A stretch of DNA of 64,000 bases. Source: an uncultured Caldilineaceae bacterium. GTDB taxonomy: Bacteria; Chloroflexota; Anaerolineae; Caldilineales; Caldilineaceae. The stretch covers positions 1 through 64,000 of the forward strand of contig CATOTS010000008.1 of the NCBI GenBank assembly GCA_951813625.1, in the 5' to 3' direction. This document shows positions 43,988-53,026 of this stretch, one piece after another. The position numbers were made by a program, and so were the translations under genes. The notes beneath the pieces were generated by a model. It had not been told where the DNA came from. It did not search any database and was given only the letters and a program-made list of their open reading frames with translations. Every line of letters begins with the position of its first letter. Within the stretch, counting starts at the first letter, position 1.

Positions 43988-44947
43988 ATGCCACGCAAAC
44001 ACAAACTCCTCGCCCTCGCAGCCGTCGTCGTGCTGCTGTTCGCGCTGGGCGTCTCCCAGCTGCAGGCGCAGTCGCCGCTGACACTCGAAGGCCTCTCCGA
44101 GCGCATCAGCGAGCTGGCGCGCACCGTCTCGACCCTGCGCAGGACCAGCGCCACCAAGAGCGAGGTCAGAGCCCTCGAAAACAGAGTCGCCACGGTCGAA
44201 GCGCGGCTCGACGAGACCCCCACCGCCACGCCCACCCCCGAACCGCCGACGCCAACGGCCACGGCAACCGCGACACCCACCGCAACCGCGACAGCCACCG
44301 CCGCGCCGACGCCGGATATCGCCTTTATCACGACCAGGGGCAGGATGAACATCCGCAGCGGGCCGGGCACGAACTACGCGATCGCGGGCACCGTCGGGGC
44401 CGGCACGCGCCTGGCCATCACCGGCAAGAACGCGGCCGGCGGCTGGTGGCGTGTCGACTACCAGGGCCAGCACGCCTGGATCTACGCGCCCTTGGTGGAT
44501 GCAACCAACGGCGAGGCGGTCGAGGTCGTCGCCACGCCGGCGCCGCCGCCCACACCGGTGTCACCACCGACGCCAACGCCCTTCGTTGCCAGCAGCAACG
44601 ATGACTACGCGCGCTATCTGCTCGAAAAGGACAACGCGCCATCCGCCAGCCTGCAAGAGCAATATAACGCCATGAGCCAGCAGGAGCGGGATGAACTGGT
44701 GCAGACCGGCAGAGTCATCCTTGAGATAACGGCCGAATACTGCAACATGTCGGTAGCCGATACCGCGGCGATGATCGACCGCCACGGGCAGCGCATGGAC
44801 GACTCCGGCTGGTCGGCCAGCCAGGAGACCAGGGCCAGGGCGATTCTGATGATTATGCTGAACTCGTTTGGCGAGGCCGGCAATTCGCGCGAGGGCTGCG
44901 AGGGCTGGCTGACCGATGCCGTGAACACACAGATCGCCAACCAGTAA
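43988..44947 (+). CDS. Secreted SH3b protein with coiled coil and Thr-Pro linkers
   Basis: A 319-residue exported protein: signal peptide (LLALAAVVVLLFALGVSQLQAQ), then a coiled-coil region (LEGLSERISELARTVSTLRR, VRALENRVATVEARL), then a Thr/Pro/Ala-rich linker, then one SH3b domain (TTRGRMNIRSGPGTNYAIAG and LAITGKNAAGGWWRVDYQGQHAWIYAPLV), and a second Pro-rich linker before a helical C-terminal domain with two Cys (EYCNMSVADTAAMIDRHGQ, SREGCEGWL). The architecture fits a surface or wall-linked protein. A related SH3b protein is at the start of the window. The C-terminal domain is not recognised. Confidence 0.82.
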   Translation: MPRKHKLLALAAVVVLLFALGVSQLQAQSPLTLEGLSERISELARTVSTLRRTSATKSEVRALENRVATVEARLDETPTATPTPEPPTPTATATATPTATATATAAPTPDIAFITTRGRMNIRSGPGTNYAIAGTVGAGTRLAITGKNAAGGWWRVDYQGQHAWIYAPLVDATNGEAVEVVATPAPPPTPVSPPTPTPFVASSNDDYARYLLEKDNAPSASLQEQYNAMSQQERDELVQTGRVILEITAEYCNMSVADTAAMIDRHGQRMDDSGWSASQETRARAILMIMLNSFGEAGNSREGCEGWLTDAVNTQIANQ

Positions 44948-45195
44948 ACGACCGCCTCCCGCCTGCCGCGTAACGCTTTGCCGCCGCGCGCCGGGTCGAT
45001 TGCCCGCGGTCTGTCGGGCGGCTGCTCGCAGACGCCATCACCATCAGTCCCGAGACGGCGATGAATGCGGCCTGCATGTTTGATATTGGCGGTCGCGGCG
45101 GAGGACGCTTCCAAGCACGCCTCCGAGTGCCGGCAACAGGAAGCCTTCTTTCAGGCAGCCTGCCAGCCGGTAACCGGTAATACCCCGCGTCGTTG

Positions 45196-45231
45196 TCCCG
45201 AAACCGGTGCGCAAATTCATCGGTTTCGGGA
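45196..45231. terminator. Long-stem hairpin
   Basis: TCCCGAAACCG at 45196-45206 pairs perfectly with CGGTTTCGGGA at 45221-45231 over a 14-base loop (11-bp stem). It is followed by ACTTTCAT, not a true T-run. It lies about 250 bp after the SH3b gene. Confidence 0.4.
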
Positions 45232-45380
45232 CTTTCATGTTGCCCCGCCTTCACTGCTCAGCGGTCGCTTGCCGTCCAACCCCGGCCCAAGCCGTAGCAG
45301 CAGGTCCTGTGCCTGCCCTCCCCCCGCCTTCCCCTCACACCCCTGCCCGCCAACGCCAACCGTCCACCCCGCGCCGACCC

Positions 45381-46315
45381 AATTTCGCGCCGCTCCGGGC
45401 AAGAGAATTGAGACCGTGCTACGCTGTACCCAACAGGAAAATCAGCCGGGCGAACAGCCAATTTCGCGCCGCTCCGGGCAAGAGAATTGAGACCATGCTA
45501 CGCTGTACCCAACAGGAAAATCAGGCGGGCGAACAGCCAATTTCGCGCCGCTCCGGGCAAGAGAATTGAGACCGTGCTACGCTGTACCCAACAGGAAAAT
45601 CAGCCGGGCGAACAGCCAATTTCGCGCCGCTCCGGGCAAGAGAATTGAGACCGTGCTACGCTGTACCCAACAGGCAAAATCAGCCGGGCGAACAGCCAAT
45701 ATCGCGCCGCTCCGGGCAAGAGAATTGAAACCGTGCTACGCTGGACCCAACAGGAAAATCAGCCGGGCGAACAGCCAATATCGCGCCGCTCCGGGCAAGA
45801 GAATTGAAACCGTGCTACGCTGGACCCAACAGGCAAAATCAGCCGGGCGAACAGCCAATTTCGCGCCGCTCCGGGCAAGAGAATTGAAACCGTGCTAGTA
45901 ACTACTAAGCCACATACAGCGTCTGTCTCGACCAGTGCTTCATCCCTGCCGCTATTCAGATCATCTGATTGCATATTCGGTTGGCAGACGTCGCGTTGGT
46001 CGGGCCGCACTGCTGCGAATACGACGCAATGTCGGTGAGCGCTGGTTTTGGAGGGGGGCGTTGCGGGGGGAGTCCCCCCGCACAAGGGAGGGCCGAAGGC
46101 CCGACCGTCCAAAAAGCAACGAGAAAGTAAAGCGGAGTGAGGAAAGAGAAAGCACCTTCGCTCGCCTCATTCAGGGTCACAGCCTGATTAAGCTGAGTAG
46201 TTACCCGTGCTACGCTGGACCCAACAGGAAAATCAGCCGGGCGAACCACCCAATTTCGCGCCGCTCCGGGCAAGAGAACTGAGACCATGCTACGCTGGAC
46301 CCAACAGGCAAGACC
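45381..46315 (+). repeat. 79-bp tandem repeat array, eight units (interrupted)
   Basis: The unit (AATTTCGCGCCGCTCCGGGC, then AAGAGAATTGAGACCGTGCT, then ACGCTGTACCCAACAGGAAA, ATCAGCCGGGCGAACAGCC) starts at 45381, 45460, 45539, 45618, 45698, 45777, 45857 and 46252. Units are 79-80 bp and nearly identical; late units have GGACCC and GAAACC in place of GTACCC and GAGACC. Copy seven is split by the MITE-like element. There are no spacers, so this is not a CRISPR. Long frames through it are accidental. Confidence 0.92.
45898..46204 (+). mobile_element. MITE-like element, copy 4, inside the 79-bp array
   Basis: A 307-bp element starting GTAACTACTAAGCC and ending GCTGAGTAGTTAC. The exact 8-bp target duplication CCGTGCTA (45890-45897 and 46205-46212) is visible, and the array unit reads continuously once the element and one CCGTGCTA are removed. 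This proves it is a discrete insertion. No transposase is encoded, so it needs one in trans. Confidence 0.93.
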
Positions 46316-46408
46316 GCCCGCCCGCCCGCCGCCTCACCGGCATCTGCCGGCCCATATTGTCTTTTCAGGAGATTCCAGATTGGCCGGAAAAAACGCAATA
46401 CACCCGAC

Positions 46409-46451
46409 CTGACCGGACTTGACCGGACTTGACCGGACCTGACCGGACTTC
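46409..46451 (+). repeat. 10-bp tandem repeat
   Basis: CCTGACCGGACTTGACCGGA and close variants repeat about four times, with the last unit reading CTTCACACGACC. It lies 60 bp upstream of the next gene. Confidence 0.7.
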
Positions 46452-46509
46452 ACACGACCAAAACTCGACCGCGACTGCATCAGACAAACACTTGAGGTAC
46501 ATATCAACC

Positions 46510-47286
46510 ATGACCGAAAACACATCACCCAAACCCTGGCAACGCGAACCGGACGAACCTGTCAAATGGTACGACCGCTTCCACATCTACATGATGCTCC
46601 CCACGCCGCGCACGCTCACCGCCGCCTATCACAAGTGGACAGGCAAAAACGGCGACCCCTCCAGCACAGCCAGAGAGATGGCCGTCAGGTGGCGTTGGAA
46701 AGAACGCGCCTTCCAAAGGGACCAGGCCAAACGCGAGGAAGAGGCCGAACGCGAACAAGCCCGCGCCGACGAAGCCCGCGCACGCCGCCTCAGCGTTATC
46801 GAAGAACTGACAGAAGGCACCGCCGCCGCCCTCATCAAGGCGGACCTGAAGAACCTCTCAGCAGAGGAGTCCCGCGACCGGCTTCCCTCCCTGCGCAATC
46901 TCCTTGCCACCCTCGTCGAACTCCAGCGCCGCGAACTCCAGTACATGCCCCCGCCCGCACCCGAGGAATCCATTGAATCCGACTGGGTCAAGAAATTCGA
47001 GATGGCAAACAAAATCCTCTCAACCTACAAGCCCGTAGAAGGCGAAGCCGCTATCGCCGCTATCGCCGCTATCGCCGCTTTCGCCGATGACGCCGATGGT
47101 GCCGATGACGCCGATGGTGCCGATGACGCCGACGATGCCGATGACACCGATGACGCCGATGGTGCCGACGATGCCGATGACACCGATGACGCCGATGGTG
47201 CCGATGACGCCGATGGTGCCGACGATGCCGATGACGCCGATGATGCCGATGATGCCGATGACGCTGATGACGCTGATGACGCATAA
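46510..47286 (+). CDS. Terminase-small-subunit-like protein with an Asp/Ala repeat tail
   Basis: A 258-residue protein. The N-terminal half (PWQREPDEPVKWYDRFHIYM and TLTAAYHKWTGKNG, MAVRWRWKERAFQRDQAKRE) resembles proteins annotated as phage terminase small subunits or phage-like DNA-binding proteins in bacterial genomes. A charged helix (EEEAEREQARADEARARRL) follows. The last 67 or so residues are a repeat of Asp, Ala, Gly (ADDADGADDADG pattern) encoded by GATGACGCCGATGGTGCC units. The ATG at 46510 is chosen from the region of N-terminal homology. The identification as terminase is tentative, and no other phage gene is nearby. The tail is strongly acidic. Confidence 0.6.
   Translation: MTENTSPKPWQREPDEPVKWYDRFHIYMMLPTPRTLTAAYHKWTGKNGDPSSTAREMAVRWRWKERAFQRDQAKREEEAEREQARADEARARRLSVIEELTEGTAAALIKADLKNLSAEESRDRLPSLRNLLATLVELQRRELQYMPPPAPEESIESDWVKKFEMANKILSTYKPVEGEAAIAAIAAIAAFADDADGADDADGADDADDADDTDDADGADDADDTDDADGADDADGADDADDADDADDADDADDADDA
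47042..47283 (+). repeat. Codon-scale repeat encoding the Asp/Ala tail
   Basis: It begins with three GCTATCGCC units, then hexamer-based strings of GATGACGCC, GATGGTGCC and GACGATGCC. The length is likely to vary between strains by slippage. Confidence 0.85.
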
Positions 47287-47431
47287 GACCGGCGCTCTCG
47301 CCAAGGCCGCGCACACGCACAACGGCCCGGCCCGCAATCCGCGAATCTTGTCCCGGCCGGCCTCGCCCCCCATCCCCGGCCGCGCCGCCGCCATAGGCCG
47401 GGCGGCCCAATGGCGGTGTGTTGCCGCCGCG

Positions 47432-47860
47432 CTACCGCTGCCGCGGCTGCACAAACTCGATCAGGAGTCCGTCGGGGTCGCGGACGCAGACGACTCCGGC
47501 GGCGTCGAGGGCGGAATAGGGTTCGGCCAGCGGCTCGACGCCGTGCCGCTTCAGCCCCTCGACGGTCTCCCCGATATCCTCGACGAGCAGGGTAAGCCAG
47601 TTCACGCCCGACGAAAACTCACCCGAAAGCGGCGGCGGCGGCGAGGCAATTTCGGCCAGCTTGATCAGCGTGTCGCCGGCCTTCAGCCGCACCTGGCGAA
47701 ACCCGCGCGGGGCAAGGCCGACGTCCTGGGCCAGCTCGTCGGATATGTGAATCTCAAAAGCGATCTCCAGGCCCAGGACCTCATGATAGAAGCGGAGCGA
47801 CTCCTCGAAGTTGCTGCAGATGATGGCGATGTCGACGACCGGATGAATCAATTTGATCAT
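47432..47860 (-). CDS. VOC superfamily protein
   Basis: The 142-residue protein has the VOC modules: VVDIAIICSNFEESLRFYHEVLGLE at the start and AGVVCVRDPDGLLIEFVQP near the end, with DPDGxxIEF the metal-binding strand. QVRLKAGDTLIKLAEIAS is the middle strand. It differs clearly from the VOC proteins at 11-12.6 kb. It lies about 190 bp from the sugar-isomerase gene on the same strand, so a metabolic role with it is possible. The substrate is unknown. Confidence 0.87.
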   Translation of the reverse strand: MIKLIHPVVDIAIICSNFEESLRFYHEVLGLEIAFEIHISDELAQDVGLAPRGFRQVRLKAGDTLIKLAEIASPPPPLSGEFSSGVNWLTLLVEDIGETVEGLKRHGVEPLAEPYSALDAAGVVCVRDPDGLLIEFVQPRQR

Positions 47861-48052
47861 TGCAGTACCGTGTTCTGCCGCGATGAAGCAGACACGCCTC
47901 CTTTGCAGGTGAACGATCTTTCCCGGGTTGATGTGAAACGGTGCGCTGACGCCACAGGCGCCGCCGCATACAACGCTTGACCGCCGAAGCGTTCCGGCTG
48001 AATTCTTGGGCAGATGCAGCTTCGTCCCGCCGGCGCGCAGCGTTCCTTCTGT

Positions 48053-48985
48053 TCAGATGAGAACGTTTTGCAAGACGCCAACAGCCAGCGCAAGACCCTT
48101 GCCGGCCTCGATGAGCGGGTCCTCCTGCTCGATCGAGAGCACATCGTCATAGCCGGCCTGGCGCAAGGCGCTCACGAACGCGCGCCACGTGAAATCGTCG
48201 TGCCCGAAGCCGACCGTTCGAAAGAGCCAGCTGCGCCCCTTCTGCTCCGGGAACAGCCCATTGTCCAGAACGCCGTTGACGCGCACGTGCTGGGCGTCGA
48301 GACAGCTGTCCTTGACGTGGACGTGGTAGATGGCATCGTCGAGGGCGCGCACCACTTCGGTGATGTCCACACCCTGCCAGAAGAGATGCGAGGGGTCAAG
48401 GTTGCAGCCGACGACCGGCCCGACCTCAGCGCGCAGGCGCAGCAGCGTCGCGGCGTTGTAGACCATGTCCCCGGCAAGCATCTCGAAGCAGAGGCGGACG
48501 CCATGGTCGGCGGCGATCCGGCCGTGCTCCTGCCAGTAGGGAACGAGCCGCTCCTCCCACTGCCAGAGGTACTTATCCGTGTTGCCGAGCGGGAACGAAG
48601 AGAGAATCCAGTTGGGCGCGCGGTCGCCGGGGGCAGCTTCAGGCAGCCCGGCGATGAGCGTCATGCGCGTGACCCCGATCTTTGCCGCCAGCGCACAGGT
48701 GTCGCGAAACTCGCGGTCGTAGTTCTCGGCGATGTTCGGGTCGGGGTGGAGAGGCTCGCCGTGCATGGCAAAGGCGCTGATCGTCAGCCCGGACGCGTCC
48801 AGGGTTTTTTGAAACTCGTCCAACGACGACGGGTCCGCCAGCAGTTGTGCCGGGTCGCAATGGTTCCTGGAGAAGATCCCACCGGCGCCGATCTCGACAG
48901 ATCTCAGCCCCAGCTCTTTGATATCGCCGGCGACTTCGGCCAGCGGCCGGTCGGTCAACCCGGTCAGTACGGCTCCGAGGTGCAT
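48053..48985 (-). CDS. Sugar phosphate isomerase/epimerase-like TIM barrel
   Basis: This 310-residue protein belongs to the xylose-isomerase-like TIM barrel superfamily. Visible landmarks are LRSVEIGAGG, TISAFAMHGEPL, GVRLCFEMLAGDMVYN, CNLDPSHLFWQGVD with the metal-binding Asp/His, and HVHVKDSCLD. Such proteins isomerise or epimerise sugars, inositols or related acids. GGGAGGAA lies before the ATG. The gene lies directly downstream of the GH127-type gene on the same strand (88 bp), so it probably handles a product of that enzyme; the exact reaction cannot be told. Length and motifs are normal. Confidence 0.88.
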   Translation of the reverse strand: MHLGAVLTGLTDRPLAEVAGDIKELGLRSVEIGAGGIFSRNHCDPAQLLADPSSLDEFQKTLDASGLTISAFAMHGEPLHPDPNIAENYDREFRDTCALAAKIGVTRMTLIAGLPEAAPGDRAPNWILSSFPLGNTDKYLWQWEERLVPYWQEHGRIAADHGVRLCFEMLAGDMVYNAATLLRLRAEVGPVVGCNLDPSHLFWQGVDITEVVRALDDAIYHVHVKDSCLDAQHVRVNGVLDNGLFPEQKGRSWLFRTVGFGHDDFTWRAFVSALRQAGYDDVLSIEQEDPLIEAGKGLALAVGVLQNVLI

Positions 48986-49073
48986 CGTTCATTCCTCCCT
49001 GGGCTGCAAGTCTATGCTGAGTCAGAAAAATACGCTCGCGGGCGGGTGTTTACCCTGGCATGCGCGGCCGGCT

Positions 49074-50915
49074 TTACCAGTAGAGCTGCTCTTGGGAGAC
49101 GAAGCGTTCGATCTCGCGCCAGCGCGTGCTGTTCTGGCGGTAGTGATCGCGCTGGTAGAGGGGGCAGTAGCGGCCCGGCGGGTCGATCGCCACCACCTCG
49201 TTGCCTTTGCGCGTCAGCCGGTACGCCTCATTCTCGATCGAAACGGTGTCGGTGCGGTCAACCATGGGGAAGGTCATGCTCACCGCGTCGCCCGGTTTCA
49301 CCTGGCCAACGCCGGCATAGCGGCCGTCCCAGCTCAGCGGCCGGTCGGCGCCGCCCACCGTTACGCGCACCTGCGCCGGCGCAACCCACTCCGGGATGCG
49401 CAGCGCCAGGTCGACCGCCTGCTTGACCTTGACGTCGACCTGGCCCGCGTAGGGGATGTGGCTGTCGACGTCGGCCCAGGGCGACACGCGGTTGAGGAGC
49501 AGGTTTACGCGCAGCTTGCCGTCGTCGTGGGCGAGGATGTGTTCCCAGATGTAGTAGATGGCACGCGTGCCGTTACCGGTGCAGCAGTGCATGATGCCGC
49601 GGCCATAGAAGTGGTCGGCGTCATACCAGTCGTTCGCCTTCGGCCAGGAGGCAAACGCGCCCAGGTTGCGTTCGGCGACCAGCTCGGTCGTCTGACAGCT
49701 CTCGTCGATCTCCGCGGGGGGCAGATCGGCCGCGGCCCGCTCGATCCAGTCGATGCGTTGCAGCTGTCCCTCGGCAAACATGTTGCGCACCCAGCGGTCG
49801 ACGTCGTCCCAATAGTCGCCCGTCCCTCCCGCCGACAGCTTCAAGCCCAGTGCGATCATGTCGGCCACTTCACACAGCTCGGAGGTCTGCAGCTGGTCGT
49901 TCCGCAACAGCTCGGGAAAGTAGCCCAGCAGCCTGTCTCCGTGGGCGATGCCGTACTCGAAGCCGCGCTGGACCTGTTCCAGCCACGAGGTATCGCCGGT
50001 GACGCGTTCATATTCCAGGATCGCCAGCAGCGAGTAGGTATGCATGTGGAAGTGGGCCTGCTGCGACGCGCTGGGACGGTCCGAGCCGAAACGGCCGTCC
50101 GCTTCGATGTATTTGATCTCCTCCAGGATGTAGCGGATGAGCTTTTCGGCCAGCTTTATGGCCGGCTCGTAGCCCGTCTCGCGGTAGACGTGCGCCATGC
50201 CCAGCGCCACGAACGCGACATGCGCCCCCATCAGGGGATGCTCTCGGCCATAGTCATAGGTGCTTCCCTTCTCCACCCAGTGGGAGGACGGGGCGTAAAA
50301 GGCATAGCTGCCCCGGTCGACCGCCACCTGCGCCAGCCCGTCGACCAGCCGCTCGGCCGCCTCGCGCCACAGCGGACTGCCGTCGCGCCGGTAGTAGACC
50401 ATCATCGCCGACAGGAGCCTGCCGCAGTAGAAGGGGATAATCTGGTGGCCGGTCTCGGTCTGCGAGCCTTCGGGGATGAAATGGCTGCGCACGTAGGTCC
50501 AGGGCCGGCCCCCGTTGGGGGCGTAGGCGAGGCCATCCGGCCCCAGCTGATGCAGGGCCACCTCCATCCACCTGCGGTCGACCTCGGTATTCAGGTCCGA
50601 CCCGCTGATGATGCGCATCAGCGGCAGGGCCTCCATGAACTTGGACTGGCACGAGTCGCTGAAGTTGTGCTCCATCAGCGGCGGCCTGGCTTTGAAGAAT
50701 ACGTCGAAGTACATTTCATAGTCGGCCAGCGGGTCGGTGGCCCTGGTCAGGACGTTGACCGCCAGCGCGGCCCGCTCCTGGAGGTCGAGCGTGTCGGGCG
50801 CCAGCGCGCGGTAGCGCTCACCCTGATAGGCGGGGACCGAAAATTCGGGTATCTCCTGGCGGATATAGTTGATCGGAGCGCCGCGTTTCCAGCTGGAACC
50901 CTGTTCGTTGTCCAT
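49074..50915 (-). CDS. GH127-type beta-L-arabinofuranosidase-like protein
   Basis: A 613-residue glycoside hydrolase of the DUF1680/GH127 kind. The motif HCCTGNGTRAIYYIWEHI around residues 443-460 (C444/C445) contains the cysteine that acts as nucleophile in characterised members, and FPMVDRTDTVSI with GKLRVNLLLNRVSPW completes the barrel and sandwich domains. No signal peptide is visible, so the enzyme is probably cytoplasmic. It would release L-arabinose from oligosaccharides brought in by the transporter encoded next to it. AAGGAG is before the ATG. An alternative is a related glycan-processing enzyme in the same fold. Confidence 0.85.
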   Translation of the reverse strand: MDNEQGSSWKRGAPINYIRQEIPEFSVPAYQGERYRALAPDTLDLQERAALAVNVLTRATDPLADYEMYFDVFFKARPPLMEHNFSDSCQSKFMEALPLMRIISGSDLNTEVDRRWMEVALHQLGPDGLAYAPNGGRPWTYVRSHFIPEGSQTETGHQIIPFYCGRLLSAMMVYYRRDGSPLWREAAERLVDGLAQVAVDRGSYAFYAPSSHWVEKGSTYDYGREHPLMGAHVAFVALGMAHVYRETGYEPAIKLAEKLIRYILEEIKYIEADGRFGSDRPSASQQAHFHMHTYSLLAILEYERVTGDTSWLEQVQRGFEYGIAHGDRLLGYFPELLRNDQLQTSELCEVADMIALGLKLSAGGTGDYWDDVDRWVRNMFAEGQLQRIDWIERAAADLPPAEIDESCQTTELVAERNLGAFASWPKANDWYDADHFYGRGIMHCCTGNGTRAIYYIWEHILAHDDGKLRVNLLLNRVSPWADVDSHIPYAGQVDVKVKQAVDLALRIPEWVAPAQVRVTVGGADRPLSWDGRYAGVGQVKPGDAVSMTFPMVDRTDTVSIENEAYRLTRKGNEVVAIDPPGRYCPLYQRDHYRQNSTRWREIERFVSQEQLYW

Positions 50916-51017
50916 GATAACTCCTTGGAAAGTCAGACTTCTTCGGACCCGGCCGCTGGCAGGGATCGCGCACGGCCCGGGGCGGGCGGCGGCTGCTGCA
51001 AGCCGGTTTCGGGGCGC

Positions 51018-52037
51018 TCACTCAACCAACCCGGTACGATCGATGCTCTGCGTAAAGTAGCGCTGCGTAAAGATGTAGATGATCAGCAGGGGAAGGATGC
51101 CCAACAGGGTGACGGACATGAGCACGTTCTCGCCGATCTCTCCGCTGGTCGACCATGTCTGGGCCGAGGAATGCCGCGCCTGCGTGAACAGCTGCGCATA
51201 GTTTTCCATCCGCTGCCCCAGGGTGTAGGCCGCGGTGTCGTTGATAACCAGGCCGGGGAGGAGAGTGTCGTTCCAGGTCCAGACCAGTGTGAAGAGCATG
51301 ACGACGAGGATGGCCGGTTTTGCCAGCGGCAGCATGATCTGCCAGAAGACGCGAAACGGGCTGGCGCCGTCAACGTAGGCCGCATCTTCAAGTTCGGACG
51401 GCAAGCCGCGGAAGAACTGGCGGAAGACGATCAGGATCATGCCGCCGCGCACGCCCCAACCCAGAAAGGGCGGCACGATGAGCGGCATGAAGGTATTGAT
51501 CAGGTCCAGTTTCGAATAGAACAGGTAGAGAGGCACGGCCAGCGTGGGCAGCGGCACGATGATGGTGAAGAGGAGGATCCAAAACAGGAACTCACGGCCG
51601 GGAAAGCGCGGGCGGGCGAAGCCGTATCCGACCATGGCGCCGACGCAGGTCTGGCCGAGCACGGCGGCGGCGCTGACGGAAGTGCTGATCCACAGGCCGC
51701 GGAAGTAGTCGATGATCGAGGAGGCAAAACGAAAAGCCTGCAAACTCGGCTCGCGCGAGATCCACACAATCGACGGATTGTTGATCTCGGTCAGCGTCTT
51801 GACCGAGGTTGCCATCATATAGATCAGCGGGAAGAGAAAGACGTAGGTAAAGTTGATCAGCACCACCCACAGCAATATCTTGCCCAGAACGCGCGTCACG
51901 TTGCGCCGCAGGCGGTAGCGGCTGACGCGACGCGGGCGCGGGCGCGCGGGCGCGCTTTCGGCGCCGGAGGGAGCAGGAAGCCCGGCTGCAGTCCCGTTCA
52001 CAGTCCCGTTCACAGTCCCATTCACTGTTGCGCTCAT
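51018..52037 (-). CDS. Carbohydrate ABC transporter permease (MalG-like)
   Basis: A 339-residue inner-membrane permease. Six hydrophobic segments are visible, with the EAA motif in ELEDAAYVDGASPFRVFWQIMLPLAKP, which docks the ATPase. The N-terminal 60 residues are a charged cytoplasmic extension with a Thr-Val-Asn-Gly repeat (NGTVNGTVNGTAAGLPAPSG). It forms a pair with the upstream MalF-like gene, overlapping it by 4 bp. The ATPase is not encoded here and must be shared. The sugar is probably an arabinose-containing oligosaccharide, judged from the neighbours. Confidence 0.92.
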   Translation of the reverse strand: MSATVNGTVNGTVNGTAAGLPAPSGAESAPARPRPRRVSRYRLRRNVTRVLGKILLWVVLINFTYVFLFPLIYMMATSVKTLTEINNPSIVWISREPSLQAFRFASSIIDYFRGLWISTSVSAAAVLGQTCVGAMVGYGFARPRFPGREFLFWILLFTIIVPLPTLAVPLYLFYSKLDLINTFMPLIVPPFLGWGVRGGMILIVFRQFFRGLPSELEDAAYVDGASPFRVFWQIMLPLAKPAILVVMLFTLVWTWNDTLLPGLVINDTAAYTLGQRMENYAQLFTQARHSSAQTWSTSGEIGENVLMSVTLLGILPLLIIYIFTQRYFTQSIDRTGLVE

Positions 52038-52915
52038 GATTTCTCACCTGCGTAGAAGACGAATTTCGACATGATTCTCACGACCAGCGCGATCTGCACA
52101 AAGACGACAAAGAAGTAGGCCATGCCCAACGCCGAAGCATACTCCAGCTGCTGGCCGCGCACGCCGACCTGCATGATATACTTGATCATCGGGTTTTCCG
52201 GGAAGGTAAGCTGGTCGATCATGGCATAGATGGTCACCAGCAGGATGACCGGCGACAACATCGGCAAGGTGATCTTCCAGAAGGACTCCCACGGCGAGGC
52301 GCCATCCACGCGCGCGGCCTCGTACAGGCTGGTCGGTATGCTGTTCAGACCGGCGATGAAGAAGAGGATCTCGACACCGCTGAACCAGATGATTGCGGTC
52401 AGACGGGTGACGATCCACTGTATCGGCGTTCCTTCGACCACCGAATCGACCTCGGCGCCCATGCCCTGCATGAGAGGTTCCAGCGTGGACATCAGCAGCT
52501 GATCGCCGACCCCGACCGAGAGCATGTGTTGAATCACGCCGGCGCTGCCAATCACAACCGGCAGAAAGAAGACGGCGCGCAGGAAGGTCTGACCGCGCCC
52601 GACACCGGTCAGCAGGAGCGCCAACAGCAACGAGAAGACAAGGATCAGAGGCACGTCGATGGCCACGTTTTCCAGGGTATCGAGCAACACCGGGGTGAAG
52701 ACGATGTCCTCGGTAAAGATCTGGCGGTAGTGGTCGAGCCCGACCCACTCGGTCTGCCATTGGAAGAGGTCGGTCACTCTCTGAAAACTCAGCATCAGCG
52801 AGCGTCCCAGCGGCCAGGCGAACAGTAGCGCCAGGCCCAGGACCCAGGGGCTGACGAAGATATAGCCCCACAGGCTCTGCTGCTGTTTCAATGTCAGTTT
52901 CATCGGAAATTCCAT
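52034..52915 (-). CDS. Carbohydrate ABC transporter permease (MalF/UgpA-like)
   Basis: A 293-residue permease with six membrane segments (WGYIFVSPWVLGLALLFAWP, LILVFSLLLALLLTGVG and others) and the EAA motif SLYEAARVDGASPWESFWKITLPMLSP. It pairs with the MalG-like protein encoded next (4-bp overlap). An alternative start is M5 at 52903. The sugar-binding protein is at 57706-59163 on the same strand, about 5 kb upstream, separated by two genes often seen with this type of transporter (DUF5696 and NHL/Yip1). Confidence 0.92.
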   Translation of the reverse strand: MEFPMKLTLKQQQSLWGYIFVSPWVLGLALLFAWPLGRSLMLSFQRVTDLFQWQTEWVGLDHYRQIFTEDIVFTPVLLDTLENVAIDVPLILVFSLLLALLLTGVGRGQTFLRAVFFLPVVIGSAGVIQHMLSVGVGDQLLMSTLEPLMQGMGAEVDSVVEGTPIQWIVTRLTAIIWFSGVEILFFIAGLNSIPTSLYEAARVDGASPWESFWKITLPMLSPVILLVTIYAMIDQLTFPENPMIKYIMQVGVRGQQLEYASALGMAYFFVVFVQIALVVRIMSKFVFYAGEKS

Positions 52916-52980
52916 TCAATCAGCGGCCAGAAGTCAGCGGCCAGAAGTCGGTGGCCGGTGGTCGGTGGCCAGAGGCCAGA
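52916..52980 (-). repeat. GGCCAGAAGTC-type short repeat
   Basis: Two AGCGGCCAGAAGTC units, then GGTGGCCGGTGGTCGGTGGC. It resembles the strings at 12633-12700 and 13332-13365, and lies before the permease start. Confidence 0.6.
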
Positions 52981-53026
52981 TTAGGGCAGGCCGTCGTCGT
53001 TTTCATCTTTGGCTGGTGGTCGGTAA

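Noticed and set aside
45381..46315. Possible CRISPR array
   Set aside because: Units of 79-80 bp follow one another with no unique spacers, and no cas gene is near. It is a plain tandem repeat.
47020..47454. Ile/Val/Gly-rich frame of 144 codons opposite the Asp/Ala tail
   Set aside because: It is the reverse reading of a simple repeat; the hydrophobic pattern comes from the GGCATCGTC complement of GACGATGCC.
48918..52055. 1045-codon plus-strand frame opposite GH127 and the permease
   Set aside because: It overlaps two recognised minus-strand genes along its whole length and has low-complexity, Arg/Val-biased content typical of antisense frames in high-GC DNA.
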